From positions 1 through 64,000 of the forward strand of contig NZ_LGDE01000260.1 of the NCBI RefSeq assembly GCF_001279725.1: a stretch of 64,000 nt of DNA, in the 5' to 3' direction. The stretch is from Streptomyces sp. WM4235 (GTDB taxonomy: Bacteria > Actinomycetota > Actinomycetes > Streptomycetales > Streptomycetaceae). Below the pieces are notes generated by a model, which worked only from the letters and a program-made list of their open reading frames with translations, had not been told where the DNA came from and did no database searches. The position numbers were made by a program, and so were the translations under genes. This document shows, piece after piece, positions 17,918-26,675 of the stretch (positions are counted from its first letter, which is position 1; every line of letters begins with the position of its first letter).

Positions 17918-19171
17918 GTGAAGGTCCTCGTCATCGGCGGCGGCGCCCGCGAACACGCCCTGTGCCGCTCTCTGTCCCTCGACCCCGACGTCAACGCCCT
18001 GTACTGCGCTCCCGGCAACGCCGGCATCTCCGAGGTGGCCGAACTGCGCCCGGTCGACGCCCTCGACGGTGACGCGGTGGCCCGCCTCGCCGTCGATCTC
18101 GGCGCCGACCTGGTCGTCGTCGGACCGGAGGCCCCGCTGGTCGCCGGGGTCGGCGACGCAGTCCGCGCGGCCGGCATCCCCGTCTTCGGCCCCTCCGCCG
18201 ACGCGGCCCGACTGGAGGGCTCCAAGGCCTTCGCCAAGGACGTGATGGCCGCGGCGGGTGTACCGACCGCGCGCAGCTACGTGTGCACCACCCCCGAAGA
18301 GGTGGACGCGGCCCTCGACGCCTTCGGTGCCCCGTACGTCGTCAAGGACGACGGCCTCGCCGCCGGCAAGGGCGTCGTGGTCACCGACGACCTCGCCGCC
18401 GCCCGCGCCCACGCGCTGGCCTGCGACCGGGTCGTCATCGAGGAGTTCCTCGACGGCCCCGAGGTCTCCCTCTTCGCCATCACCGACGGGGTCACCGTCC
18501 TCCCCCTCCAGCCCGCGCAGGACTTCAAGCGCGCGCTCGACGGCGACGAGGGCCCCAACACCGGCGGCATGGGCGCGTACTCGCCGCTCCCCTGGGCCGA
18601 CCCGAAGCTGGTCGACGAGGTCATGGCCTCCGTCCTCCAGCCGACCGTCGACGAGCTCCGCCGGCGCGGCACCCCCTTCTCCGGCCTGCTGTACGCCGGT
18701 CTGGCGATCACCTCGCGCGGGGTCCGGGTCATCGAGTTCAACGCCCGCTTCGGCGACCCCGAGACCCAGGTCGTCCTCGCCCGCCTGCGCACCCCGCTCG
18801 CGAGCGTGCTGCTGAACGCGGCCCGGGGCACCCTGGACACCGAGCCGCCGCTCGCCTGGCACGACGACGCCGCCGTCACCGTCGTCATCGCCTCGCACAA
18901 CTACCCCGAGACCCCGCGCACCGGGGACCCGATCGAGGGTCTGGCCGACGTGGCCGCGCAGGACGCACCGCACGCGTACGTGCTGCACGCCGGGACCCGC
19001 CGTGACGGCGACGCCGTCGTCAGCGCGGGCGGCCGTGTCCTCTCGGTGACGGCGACCGGTTCCGATCTGGCGCAGGCCCGCGAGAGGGCGTATAAGGCCG
19101 TCGCCCGCATCCGGCTCGACGGCGCGCAGCACCGCACGGACATCGCGGCGAAGGCCGCCGAAGGCCGCTGA
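17918..19171 (+). CDS. purD: Phosphoribosylamine-glycine ligase
   Basis: A 417-aa ATP-grasp enzyme (step 2 of IMP synthesis). The N-terminal domain starts [15 protein letters not shown], the ATP-grasp loop [15 protein letters not shown] is at about 140-155, and the signatures [12 protein letters not shown] and [10 protein letters not shown] follow. The length is normal for the family. The GTG at 17918 has no Shine-Dalgarno but has TACGCT exactly 7 nt upstream, which fits a -10 element and leaderless translation. It stands alone rather than in a large pur operon, with a strong terminator after it. Confidence 0.96.
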   Translation: MKVLVIGGGAREHALCRSLSLDPDVNALYCAPGNAGISEVAELRPVDALDGDAVARLAVDLGADLVVVGPEAPLVAGVGDAVRAAGIPVFGPSADAARLEGSKAFAKDVMAAAGVPTARSYVCTTPEEVDAALDAFGAPYVVKDDGLAAGKGVVVTDDLAAARAHALACDRVVIEEFLDGPEVSLFAITDGVTVLPLQPAQDFKRALDGDEGPNTGGMGAYSPLPWADPKLVDEVMASVLQPTVDELRRRGTPFSGLLYAGLAITSRGVRVIEFNARFGDPETQVVLARLRTPLASVLLNAARGTLDTEPPLAWHDDAAVTVVIASHNYPETPRTGDPIEGLADVAAQDAPHAYVLHAGTRRDGDAVVSAGGRVLSVTATGSDLAQARERAYKAVARIRLDGAQHRTDIAAKAAEGR

Positions 19172-19190
19172 ACAGCGGAACGACGAGAAC

Positions 19191-19225
19191 GCGGGCCCGG
19201 GCGCACTCTGCGCGCCCGGGCCCGC
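19191..19225 (+). terminator. Terminator after purD
   Basis: A 14-bp perfect GC stem (GCGGGCCCGGGCGC) with a 7-nt loop begins 20 bases after the purD stop. There is no T-run, as is common in this genus. The remaining bases to 19447 show no gene. Confidence 0.75.
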
Positions 19226-19447
19226 GCGTGCGACTGCATCCGGCCGCGTTCGAACGCACCCACCTTTACCCAAAGCCATTCCATCGGGTGATGGTGGCCC
19301 GGACCGCCTGACTGTCGCGCCGGCCCCAACTAGGGTGCGGCGCAAGCATTCCGGCACATGGCCCACCGGCATTGCGATGTCGGTGGCGGGTGTCACAGTG
19401 GGGGAGTGAGCAAAGCCGCCGCAGGGCAGAGGGGGTGAGGTCCGGCC

Positions 19448-21028
19448 GTGTCCGGAACCGGTTCGATCGCTGAAGTCGGGACGCCGTCCGCGCGTTCCCG
19501 AGCCCTCGCCGTGCTGCGGGTCCGCAGCAGGGCGCTGGCCCTCGCGCTGCTGCCCGCCGCCCTCGCGGTGGTGCTCGTCGCCGCCCGGATGACGGGTCGG
19601 CTGGCCGGTGACCCCTGGCCCGCGGTGACCCTGATCGTCTGCGCGGTCGCCGCCCTGGTGCTGCTGGTCGGCGGGGTCTTCGCCGCCGTAGTGCTGCGGG
19701 CCGGGCCCGCCGTCACCCCGACGGTGCCGCTGTCCGAGACCGCCGCCCCCGATCTGTACCGGCTGGTGCGGGACCTCGCCGACCGGATGGACGTGCCCCC
19801 GCCCTCCGCGATAGCCCTGACCCCGGACTGCGACAGCTGGCTGGAGGACCGCACCCACCCCGCCCACCGCCGCGCCGACACGGCGGCCGGCCGGGCCGAG
19901 TCCGAGCCCGGCGCGGCCCCCGTGCTGGTGATCGGCTCGCCGTTCCTGTGGTGGATGCGGGTCGCGGAACTCCGTGCCGTCCTGGCGCCGGTCGTCGCCG
20001 GCACGGGCCCCTCCGCGCATCCCGACATAGCCGACGCCCGCGGCTTCGTACGGGGGCTCGACGCCGCCGTGGACGTCGGCGGCAGGCCCGGCCTCGGCTG
20101 GATCGCTCCGCCGGCCCGGCTGCTGCTGCGGCTGTGCCGGGTGGACGCCGCGGAGATGGAGCGCGGAGTGGCCGCCGCCGCGTCGGACCGCGCCCAGGGC
20201 GTGGACTACGGGCTGCGCATCGTCGCCCAGGAGCAGGTCGGGCTGGCCTACGCGGGCTGGGACCGGCTGCTGACCCGGGTGGCCCTGCCGGCCTGGCGGA
20301 TGGGCCGTTGGCCCGCACGGCTCGACGCCGGCGTCGTGTCGGCGCTGACCGAGTTGTCCCGCCGTGACCGCCTCGCGGACGGGTTCACCTCCCGGCTCGG
20401 CGAGCGCCCCGCGTGCGATCTGCTGGAGCAGCCGGGCGCCGTCGACGAGGCCGCCTCGCTGCTGGCCGCGCGCCTCTTCCACGGAGGTCCGGCCGAGGCG
20501 GGCCCGGACTGGTCCCCGGTGGACTGGACCGCGTACCCGGAAGAGGTCGTGGACCGGAAGTGGCGCACGGAGGCCGCCCGACTGCACGCCGCCCTCGACG
20601 GGCTCGCGGCCCCCGCCGTACCCACGGTGGAGCGGGTCATCGCCTTCCTCACGGACGCCGTCCCCGCCGGGGAGTCGCTGGCGGGCAGGCTCAGCGGCGA
20701 CCTCGCGCGGGAGGAGTCCGGGCCGGACTCGGCCGTGGCACGGGCCGCGGACGCCGTCCCGCTCTTCCCGCTCCAGGCACCGCGCAGCGGCCGGGACCTG
20801 CTGGCCGACCACGTGACGGCGCTGGTCTGTTGCGCGGCCGTGGACTCCGCCGGGGCCGCGCCGGGCCTGGACTGGCTCGACGGCCCCGTGCTGCTGGTAG
20901 GCGGCGCACGCCGGTCGGACCTCGCGCCCCGGGTGTTGTGCCTGGTCGAGGACGGCGACCCGGAGCCCCTGCGGGACTGGCTCCAGGAGATCGGCGTCCG
21001 CCCGGAGAAGCCGGTCCGGCTGGTGTGA
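19448..21028 (+). CDS. Membrane protein with degenerate M48 peptidase-like domain
   Basis: A 526-aa protein with two transmembrane helices (about 27-46 and 58-84). A region follows that reads like an M48/HtpX peptidase: LYRLVRDLADRMDVPPPSAIAL (about 103-124), then VLVIGSPFLWWMRVAELRAVLAPVVAG (about 159-185). In active M48 enzymes the last part reads ELRAVLAHELGH; here the zinc motif is replaced by PVVAG at 181-185. The C-terminal half is a soluble domain without a known motif. The protein is therefore probably a catalytically dead M48 relative with a structural or regulatory role. The GTG at 19448 follows a GGGGGTGAGG ribosome site. Family assignment is from motif comparison only. Confidence 0.75.
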   Translation: MSGTGSIAEVGTPSARSRALAVLRVRSRALALALLPAALAVVLVAARMTGRLAGDPWPAVTLIVCAVAALVLLVGGVFAAVVLRAGPAVTPTVPLSETAAPDLYRLVRDLADRMDVPPPSAIALTPDCDSWLEDRTHPAHRRADTAAGRAESEPGAAPVLVIGSPFLWWMRVAELRAVLAPVVAGTGPSAHPDIADARGFVRGLDAAVDVGGRPGLGWIAPPARLLLRLCRVDAAEMERGVAAAASDRAQGVDYGLRIVAQEQVGLAYAGWDRLLTRVALPAWRMGRWPARLDAGVVSALTELSRRDRLADGFTSRLGERPACDLLEQPGAVDEAASLLAARLFHGGPAEAGPDWSPVDWTAYPEEVVDRKWRTEAARLHAALDGLAAPAVPTVERVIAFLTDAVPAGESLAGRLSGDLAREESGPDSAVARAADAVPLFPLQAPRSGRDLLADHVTALVCCAAVDSAGAAPGLDWLDGPVLLVGGARRSDLAPRVLCLVEDGDPEPLRDWLQEIGVRPEKPVRLV

Positions 21029-21210
21029 GGCGCGGCAGGCGCCGCCCGGGACCGCGCGCCCGCGCGCGCTCCCTCGCCCCGGATCCGGCCCCGACGCCGG
21101 CCGGCCACGCGACAAGGCTTTTTCGCGACGAACGGTGACGGAGTGCGCGCGTTATGTGATGTGCTGGGGTCGACGGATGCACGTTCGGGGGAGCGAGGGA
21201 GGGGAGCGGG

Positions 21211-22689
21211 ATGAGTGCGGACCAGATCCGGCGGTGGGAGTCAGGTGCGCTCGCGCACGCGGTGAACGATCCCTTCGGGCAGGGACCGCTGCCCTGGTTC
21301 CGGGGGAGCGAGCTGTACTTCGACGACACCGGCCAGGTCGTCCCCTGGTACGTGGACCCCGCGGTCGCCCCCGGTCAGATTCCGCGCGCCCGCAGCGGCG
21401 GGGGCCCGCTCACCGCCGACGACGTCCACCGGCAGATCAAGGGCTTCGCCTCCACCGGGGCGGTCTCCCCCGGCGAGGCGATCGACTTCCACATCACCGT
21501 GGACCCGCCCCAACAGTTCTCCGTCGACATCTACCGCATCGGCCACTACGCGGGCGACGGCGCCAGCAAGATCCATTCCAGTCCCCGGCTCTCCGGCATC
21601 GTCCAACCGGCCGCGCTCACCGCCGACCGGACGGTCTCCTGCCACCACTGGTGGCTGTCCTGGCGGCTCCAGGTCCCCTCGTACTGGAACGTCGGCGCGT
21701 ACGTGGCCGTCCTGACGACCGTCGACGGCTACCGCTCCCACATTCCCTTCACCGTCCGCGACGACGAGCCCGCCGACCTGCTGCTCCTGCTGCCCGACAT
21801 CACCTGGCAGGCCTACAACCTCTACCCGGAGGACGGCCACACGGGCGCGAGCCTCTACCACGCCTGGGACGAGCAGGGCCGTCTCCTCGGGGAGGCGGAC
21901 GCCGCCACCACCGTGTCCTTCGACCGCCCCTACGCGGGCGCCGGCCTGCCGCTCCACGTGGGCCACGCCTACGACTTCATCCGCTGGGCCGAGCGCTACG
22001 GCTACGACATCGCCTACGCCGACACCCGGGACCTGCACGCGGGCCGCGTCGATCCCACCCGCTACCGGGGCCTGGTCTTCCCCGGGCACGACGAGTACTG
22101 GTCGGCCCCCATGCGCCGCACCGTCGAGCGCGCCCGCGAGCACGGCACCTCGCTCGTGTTCCTCTCCGCCAACACCATGTACTGGCAGGTCGAACTGGCC
22201 CCCTCGCCGTCCGGGGTCGAGGACCGGCTCCTCACCTGCCGCAAGCGGCGCGGACCCGGCCGCCCCAGCCTGTGGCGCGAGGTAGACCGCCCCGAACAGC
22301 AACTGCTCGGCATCCAGTACGCGGGGCGGGTCCCCGAGCCCGCGCCCCTGATCGTGCGCAACGCCACGCACTGGCTCTGGGACTCCACCGGCGCCGCCGA
22401 GAACGACGAGCTCGACGGACTGGTCGCAGGCGAGGCCGACCGGTACTTCCCGCGCACCCAGCTTCCCGAGCACCAGGACCGCATCCTGCTCGCGCACTCC
22501 CCGTACCTCGACAGCGAGGGCGCCAAGCGGCACCAGGAGACGTCCCTGTACCGGTCGCCCAGCGGAGCCTGGGTGTTCGCGTCCGGCACCTTCGCCTGGT
22601 CCCCGGCGCTCGACCGCCCCGGCCACGTGGACGAGCGGATCCAGCGGGCCACGGCCAATCTCCTCGACCGGATCTGCAAACACGACTGA
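21211..22689 (+). CDS. N,N-dimethylformamidase beta-subunit-like protein
   Basis: A 492-aa protein matching the C-terminal domain family of the large subunit of N,N-dimethylformamidase. Typical segments are IDFHITVDPPQQFSVDIYRIGHYAGDGA (about 91-118), LPDITWQAYNLY (about 194-205), YDIAYADTRDL and LVFPGHDEYWSAPMR (about 288-302), and FLSANTMYWQVE. The small alpha subunit of the enzyme is not encoded nearby, so amidase activity cannot be assumed. The ATG at 21211 follows GGGAGCGGG. It stands alone between the M48-like gene and purC. It is cytoplasmic by lack of a signal peptide. Confidence 0.8.
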   Translation: MSADQIRRWESGALAHAVNDPFGQGPLPWFRGSELYFDDTGQVVPWYVDPAVAPGQIPRARSGGGPLTADDVHRQIKGFASTGAVSPGEAIDFHITVDPPQQFSVDIYRIGHYAGDGASKIHSSPRLSGIVQPAALTADRTVSCHHWWLSWRLQVPSYWNVGAYVAVLTTVDGYRSHIPFTVRDDEPADLLLLLPDITWQAYNLYPEDGHTGASLYHAWDEQGRLLGEADAATTVSFDRPYAGAGLPLHVGHAYDFIRWAERYGYDIAYADTRDLHAGRVDPTRYRGLVFPGHDEYWSAPMRRTVERAREHGTSLVFLSANTMYWQVELAPSPSGVEDRLLTCRKRRGPGRPSLWREVDRPEQQLLGIQYAGRVPEPAPLIVRNATHWLWDSTGAAENDELDGLVAGEADRYFPRTQLPEHQDRILLAHSPYLDSEGAKRHQETSLYRSPSGAWVFASGTFAWSPALDRPGHVDERIQRATANLLDRICKHD

Positions 22690-22841
22690 CACGGCCCCCA
22701 CCGACCGACACGGCCCCTGGACCGGCCCGGCATCCCGCGCCGGACCGGCGGCCGACGCGACGGGCCGCGCCCCCTGGCGAGGGCGCGCGGCCCGGTACGG
22801 GACAATGGGATCGCGCTCGTACAGAACCACAGGGAGACCCC

Positions 22842-23759
22842 GTGTCCGGATTCGTCGAAAAGCCCGAGCCGGCTCAGGTGCCGGGCCTCGTCCACCTCCA
22901 CACCGGCAAGGTCCGCGATCTCTACCGCGACGGGGACGGCAACCTCGTCATGGTCGCCAGCGACCGGATGTCCGCCTTCGACTGGGTCCTGCCCACCGAG
23001 ATCCCGGACAAGGGCCGGGTCCTGACCCAGCTCTCCCTGTGGTGGTTCGACCAGCTCAAGGAGATCGTCCCGAACCACGTCATCGGCACCACCCTGCCCG
23101 CCGGCGCCCCCGCCGACTGGGCCGGCCGCACGCTGATCTGCCAGAACCTCGACATGGTCCCGATCGAGTGCGTGGCCCGCGGCTATCTCACCGGCTCCGG
23201 CCTCGTCGAGTACGACCAGACCCGCACGGTCTGCGGACTCGGCCTGCCCGAGGGCCTCGTGGACGGCTCCGAGCTGCCCGGCCCCATCTTCACCCCGGCC
23301 GCCAAGGCCGACGTCGGCGAGCACGACGAGAACGTCTCCTACGAGGAGGTCGCGCGGACCGTCGGCACCGAGACGGCAGCGCTGCTGCGCCAGGCCACCC
23401 TGGCCATCTACACCCGCGCCCGGAACATCGCCCGCGACCGGGGCATCATCCTGGCCGACACGAAGTTCGAGTTCGGCTTCGGGGCCGACGGGACCCTGGT
23501 CGCCGCCGACGAGGTGCTGACCCCGGACTCCTCGCGGTTCTGGCCGGCCGACCAGTGGAAGCCGGGCCGCGCCCAGCCCTCCTTCGACAAGCAGTACGTC
23601 CGAGACTGGCTGACCTCCCCGGCCTCCGGCTGGGACCGCACCGGCGAACTCCCGCCCCCGGCACTGCCGCAGGAGGTCGTGGAGCAGACCAGCGCCAAGT
23701 ACATCGAGGCGTACGAGCGGCTCACCGGCCTGACCTGGACCGCCAAGACCGGCCGCTGA
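22842..23759 (+). CDS. purC: Phosphoribosylaminoimidazole-succinocarboxamide synthase
   Basis: A 305-aa SAICAR synthetase (adds aspartate to CAIR in IMP synthesis). Family motifs are HTGKVRDLY at about 22-30, VASDRMSAFDWVLPTEIPDKG at about 40-60, ECVARGYLTGSG at about 108-119, and LADTKFEFG at about 204-212. The length and eukaryote-like long form are typical of actinobacteria. The GTG at 22842 has GGGAG six bases upstream. It is followed by a strong terminator facing tRNA-Gly. Confidence 0.96.
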   Translation: MSGFVEKPEPAQVPGLVHLHTGKVRDLYRDGDGNLVMVASDRMSAFDWVLPTEIPDKGRVLTQLSLWWFDQLKEIVPNHVIGTTLPAGAPADWAGRTLICQNLDMVPIECVARGYLTGSGLVEYDQTRTVCGLGLPEGLVDGSELPGPIFTPAAKADVGEHDENVSYEEVARTVGTETAALLRQATLAIYTRARNIARDRGIILADTKFEFGFGADGTLVAADEVLTPDSSRFWPADQWKPGRAQPSFDKQYVRDWLTSPASGWDRTGELPPPALPQEVVEQTSAKYIEAYERLTGLTWTAKTGR

Positions 23760-23816
23760 ACGTCCCGTGTCCCCGGCCCGCCCAGCGGGCCGGGGGCACC
23801 GAGGACCCGGCAACAC

Positions 23817-23852
23817 GAAGAAGCCCCCGGTCCAAGGACCGGGGGCTTCTTC
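23817..23852. terminator. Bidirectional terminator between purC and tRNA-Gly
   Basis: A perfect 17-bp inverted repeat beginning GAAGAAGCCCCCGGTCC closes over a 2-nt centre and serves the convergent purC and tRNA-Gly units. Confidence 0.85.
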
Positions 23853-23858
23853 GTACAG

Positions 23859-23931
<73 letters not shown>

Positions 23932-23953
23932 ATGCGCCGTAGCGCGGTACCCA

Positions 23954-24631
23954 CTATACCCAACCTCGCTGGCGTGCGAGACGCACTGCCGTGTGCCGGT
24001 TCTCGGCCCCCAGCTTCGTCGCCGCCGAGGACAGGTAATTGCGCACCGTTCCCTGCGTGAGCGAGGCCCGCTCCGCGATCTCCGCGATCGGCGCCCCGTC
24101 CGCCGCGAGTTCCAGTACCTCGGCCTCCCGGGCGGTCAGCGGGGAGTCCCCCGCGCTGATCGCGTCGGCCGCCAACTCGGGGTCCACGTAACGACCTCCG
24201 GCGTGCACGGTTCGGATCAGCTCGGCCAGTCGCTGCGCCGACACCGTCTTCGGCGCGAAGGCCCGCACACCCGCCGCGAGGGCCCGCTTGAGGTGGCCGG
24301 GCCGGCCGTGACTGGTCACGATCATGACCTTGCAGCCGGGGAGTTCGGACTTCAACGATGTGGCGACACTCACACCGTCCGCCCCCGGCATCTGCAGGTC
24401 CAGCACCGCCACGTCCGGACGGTGCGCCCGGGCCATCGCCAGCGCCTCCGGCCCCGAGGCCGCCTCCGCGACGACCAGCAGGTCGTCCTCCAAGGCCAAC
24501 AGCGCGGCCAAGGCGCCGCGGATCAGGTGTTCGTCGTCGGCGAGCAGCACGCGTACGGGGCTCACGCCCGCACCTCCAGTCGCGGGTACGGGGCTCACGC
24601 CCGCACCGTCAGTCGTGGGCGCGGGGCTCAT
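23954..24631 (-). CDS. NarL/DesR-type response regulator
   Basis: A 225-aa regulator as read from the ATG at 24631. The receiver domain has the acidic pair D32-D33, phospho-acceptor D78 (VLDLQMPG) and a conserved Lys in FAPKTVS. A LuxR helix-turn-helix is at about 165-220 (LTAREAEVLELAADGAPIAEIAERASLTQGTVRNYLSS). The ATG overlaps the kinase stop (ATGA). However, the first 26 codons are a repeat-derived extension, and a GTG at 24565 with GGAGGTG upstream gives a normal-length protein starting VSPVRVLLADDE. The true start is thus uncertain. It pairs with the kinase gene upstream and probably controls the adjoining ABC transporter. Confidence 0.92.
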   Translation of the reverse strand: MSPAPTTDGAGVSPVPATGGAGVSPVRVLLADDEHLIRGALAALLALEDDLLVVAEAASGPEALAMARAHRPDVAVLDLQMPGADGVSVATSLKSELPGCKVMIVTSHGRPGHLKRALAAGVRAFAPKTVSAQRLAELIRTVHAGGRYVDPELAADAISAGDSPLTAREAEVLELAADGAPIAEIAERASLTQGTVRNYLSSAATKLGAENRHTAVRLARQRGWV

Positions 24632-24650
24632 GCCCGCACCTCCAGTCGTT
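24563..24650 (-). repeat. Triplicated kinase/regulator junction
   Basis: Three near-identical direct repeats of about 33 nt span the end of the kinase gene and the start of the regulator gene. Each holds CGACTG, then GGAGGTG or a variant, then CGGGC, then RTGAGCCCC. In copy 1 the sequence is the kinase stop with the overlapping regulator ATG; in copies 2 and 3 the ATG has become GTG in the same frame. Each copy thus carries a potential ribosome site and start codon, although copy 2 has GACGGTG in place of GGAGGTG. Confidence 0.85.
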
Positions 24651-25860
24651 GTTCGGGGATCCGGGCCAGCAGCCGGAACCGGCCGCCCTCGGTCGGGCCC
24701 GCCGACAGGGTTCCGTCGACCACCGCGAGGCGCTCGCGCAGCCCCGCGAGTCCCGAACCGGGCGGACCGGCCGGCGTCTCGGGGGCTCCGTCGTTCTCCA
24801 CCAGCAGGGTCAGCGCGCCCGATCCGTCCGCGGCCTCGGCGAGCCGGATCAGGCAGCTCTGCGCGTCACCGTGCCGCAGGACGTTGGTGGTCGCCTCCCG
24901 GACCACCCAGCCCAGGGCCGACTGCACTTCGGAGGGCAGCGCCCGGCGGGCCTCGAACTCGACGCGGCAGTCCATCCCCGCCGCGCTCAGCACCCCGCGC
25001 GCGCCCTCCAGCTCCACGGCCAGGTCCGCCTCGCGGTAGCCGCGCACGACGTCCCGTACCTCGCGCTGCGACTCGCGGGCGATCCGCTGGACCTCGATCA
25101 TCTGCTCCACCGCCTCGGGACGGCCGCGCCGGGCCAGTTGTACCGCCAGCTCGCTCTTGAGGGCGACGACCGCCAGGTTGCGCCCCATCACGTCGTGCAG
25201 GTCCCGGCCGAACCGCAGCCGTTCCTCGGCCACCGCGAGCTGGGCCTGGAGCTCCCGGGCGCGGTCGAGTTCGTACACGATCCGCAGCAGCCACCCCGAG
25301 AAGCCACAGGCGAAGCTGAGGAACAGGCCGCTCAGCAGCACCCCGATGGCATAACCGACGCCCTCCACCACCGGCAGCCCCACGGCGACCACCGCCAGGC
25401 CGGTCCCCACGGCGTGGGCGGGCGCCACCCCCCACATGTGCCGGACCTTCTCCAGGCACATCACCAGCGAGCCGGAGGCGAAGCAGGTCATGCCCGTCAC
25501 CAGCATCGGGGCGACGGCCTCGTCGATGTGCCCGGTCCGGCGCAGGAGGAGGACGGCCACGCACCCGAGGGCCGTCACGATCATCGTCGCCACCGCCACC
25601 CACACCGGCCGGTCCCGGCGCCCCACCAGCCAGTCCAGCGCCCGGGAGGAGAGGAACCCGACGAGCACGGAGTGCACGCACATCAGCACCAGCAGGCCCA
25701 CTTCGGCGGAGCCCGGCACCTCCCGCGGGCCGAGGACCAGGCCGCCGAGGCCGAAGGTCAGGATCTCGACCGCCACGAAGAGATGGAACGACCAGCGTGT
25801 GTAGAGCTCGACCTTCCCCGCACTGCTGCGGTTCTTCCACCACCCGGTCAGCTTCGACAC
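24628..25860 (-). CDS. DesK-type sensor histidine kinase
   Basis: A 410-aa kinase. About six transmembrane helices occupy residues 22-190 with no large extracytoplasmic loop, so it likely senses the membrane. The HisKA_3 dimerisation box is FGRDLHDVMG with His222. The HATPase domain follows, with VREATTNVLRHG as N-box and GSGLAGLRERL as the G2 box. The GTG at 25860 was chosen because upstream codons run into the permease gene. It lies 32 bases after the permease stop and overlaps the regulator start, so it is part of an ABC-kinase-regulator operon. The signal is unknown. Confidence 0.9.
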   Translation of the reverse strand: MSKLTGWWKNRSSAGKVELYTRWSFHLFVAVEILTFGLGGLVLGPREVPGSAEVGLLVLMCVHSVLVGFLSSRALDWLVGRRDRPVWVAVATMIVTALGCVAVLLLRRTGHIDEAVAPMLVTGMTCFASGSLVMCLEKVRHMWGVAPAHAVGTGLAVVAVGLPVVEGVGYAIGVLLSGLFLSFACGFSGWLLRIVYELDRARELQAQLAVAEERLRFGRDLHDVMGRNLAVVALKSELAVQLARRGRPEAVEQMIEVQRIARESQREVRDVVRGYREADLAVELEGARGVLSAAGMDCRVEFEARRALPSEVQSALGWVVREATTNVLRHGDAQSCLIRLAEAADGSGALTLLVENDGAPETPAGPPGSGLAGLRERLAVVDGTLSAGPTEGGRFRLLARIPEQRLEVRA

Positions 25861-25892
25861 GGTCCCCGTCCCCCCGACTTCGCTTTCGTTTC

Positions 25893-26675
25893 CTAGCGCC
25901 GCGGTTCCCAGCGGAACCACCGGTGGACAGCAAACACGGTGTTCACGGTCCAGGCCACCGTGACGAGCGCGGCCCCGGTCAGGTCCCCGGCCGGCGCACC
26001 GTCCCACGCGCCCCGCACCAGCGTCATGACGCCGCTCAGCGGAAGCAGTTCGCACACCGATGCCAGCGTCCGCGGAAGGCTGTCCATCGGTACGAACAGG
26101 CCCGAGCCGAGCAGGCTCACCAGCAGCAGCGGCACGGTGGTGATGCCCGCGCTCTCCACGCTCCGGGTGAAGGAGCTGGTCAGCGCCGCCAAGCCGGCCA
26201 GCAACACGATCGCGGCGAGCACCGCGACGATCAGGAGCAGCGGGTTGTCCGGCATCGGCGCGTCCAGGGCGGCGGCCCCGGCCAGGACGAGGACGCCGAT
26301 CTGCCCGAGGGCGACGACCGCGGCCGGCAGCGCGGTGCCGGCGAGGATCTCCAGGTCGCCCGCCTCGCCGGTGCGCAGCCGCTTGAGGACGAGTTCCTCG
26401 CGCCGGGCCACGTACGCGGAGACCAGGTTCATGTAGACGACCAGGAGCAGGACGAGTCCGATGCCGCCGCTCAGGGTGGACCGGCCGAGGGCCGCGGCGC
26501 TCTGCTCGGCCACGTCGACCAGTGTCGAGCGCAGCAGGAACACCATGGCCGCCGGCATCAACAGGGCCATGGACAGAGCGGTCCGGTTGCGCCGCAGCAG
26601 GGTCAGCTCGGAGCGGCCCAGGGCGCTGAGCCGGCGGGGGTTCAGGCGCGGTGCGGTCAGGTTCGGCACGCTCAT
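25893..26675 (-). CDS. ABC-2 type transporter permease
   Basis: A 260-aa membrane protein with about six transmembrane helices. The pattern is of the drug-exporter ABC-2 family: an N-terminal SELTLLRRNRTALSMALLMP, a central REELVLKRLRTGEAG (coupling-helix motif typical of this family) and a late LPLSGVMTLVRGAW. The ATG at 26675 overlaps the stop of the ATPase gene by 4 nt. Together with the ATPase it should form an export pump of unknown substrate. Confidence 0.9.
   Translation of the reverse strand: MSVPNLTAPRLNPRRLSALGRSELTLLRRNRTALSMALLMPAAMVFLLRSTLVDVAEQSAAALGRSTLSGGIGLVLLLVVYMNLVSAYVARREELVLKRLRTGEAGDLEILAGTALPAAVVALGQIGVLVLAGAAALDAPMPDNPLLLIVAVLAAIVLLAGLAALTSSFTRSVESAGITTVPLLLVSLLGSGLFVPMDSLPRTLASVCELLPLSGVMTLVRGAWDGAPAGDLTGAALVTVAWTVNTVFAVHRWFRWEPRR

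Noticed and set aside
15452..21115. Very long open frame on the minus strand (about 1,890 codons)
   Set aside because: It runs antisense through the SRP RNA, dnaX, purD and the M48-like gene, has low-complexity Gly/Arg-rich content, and is an artefact of high-GC third positions.
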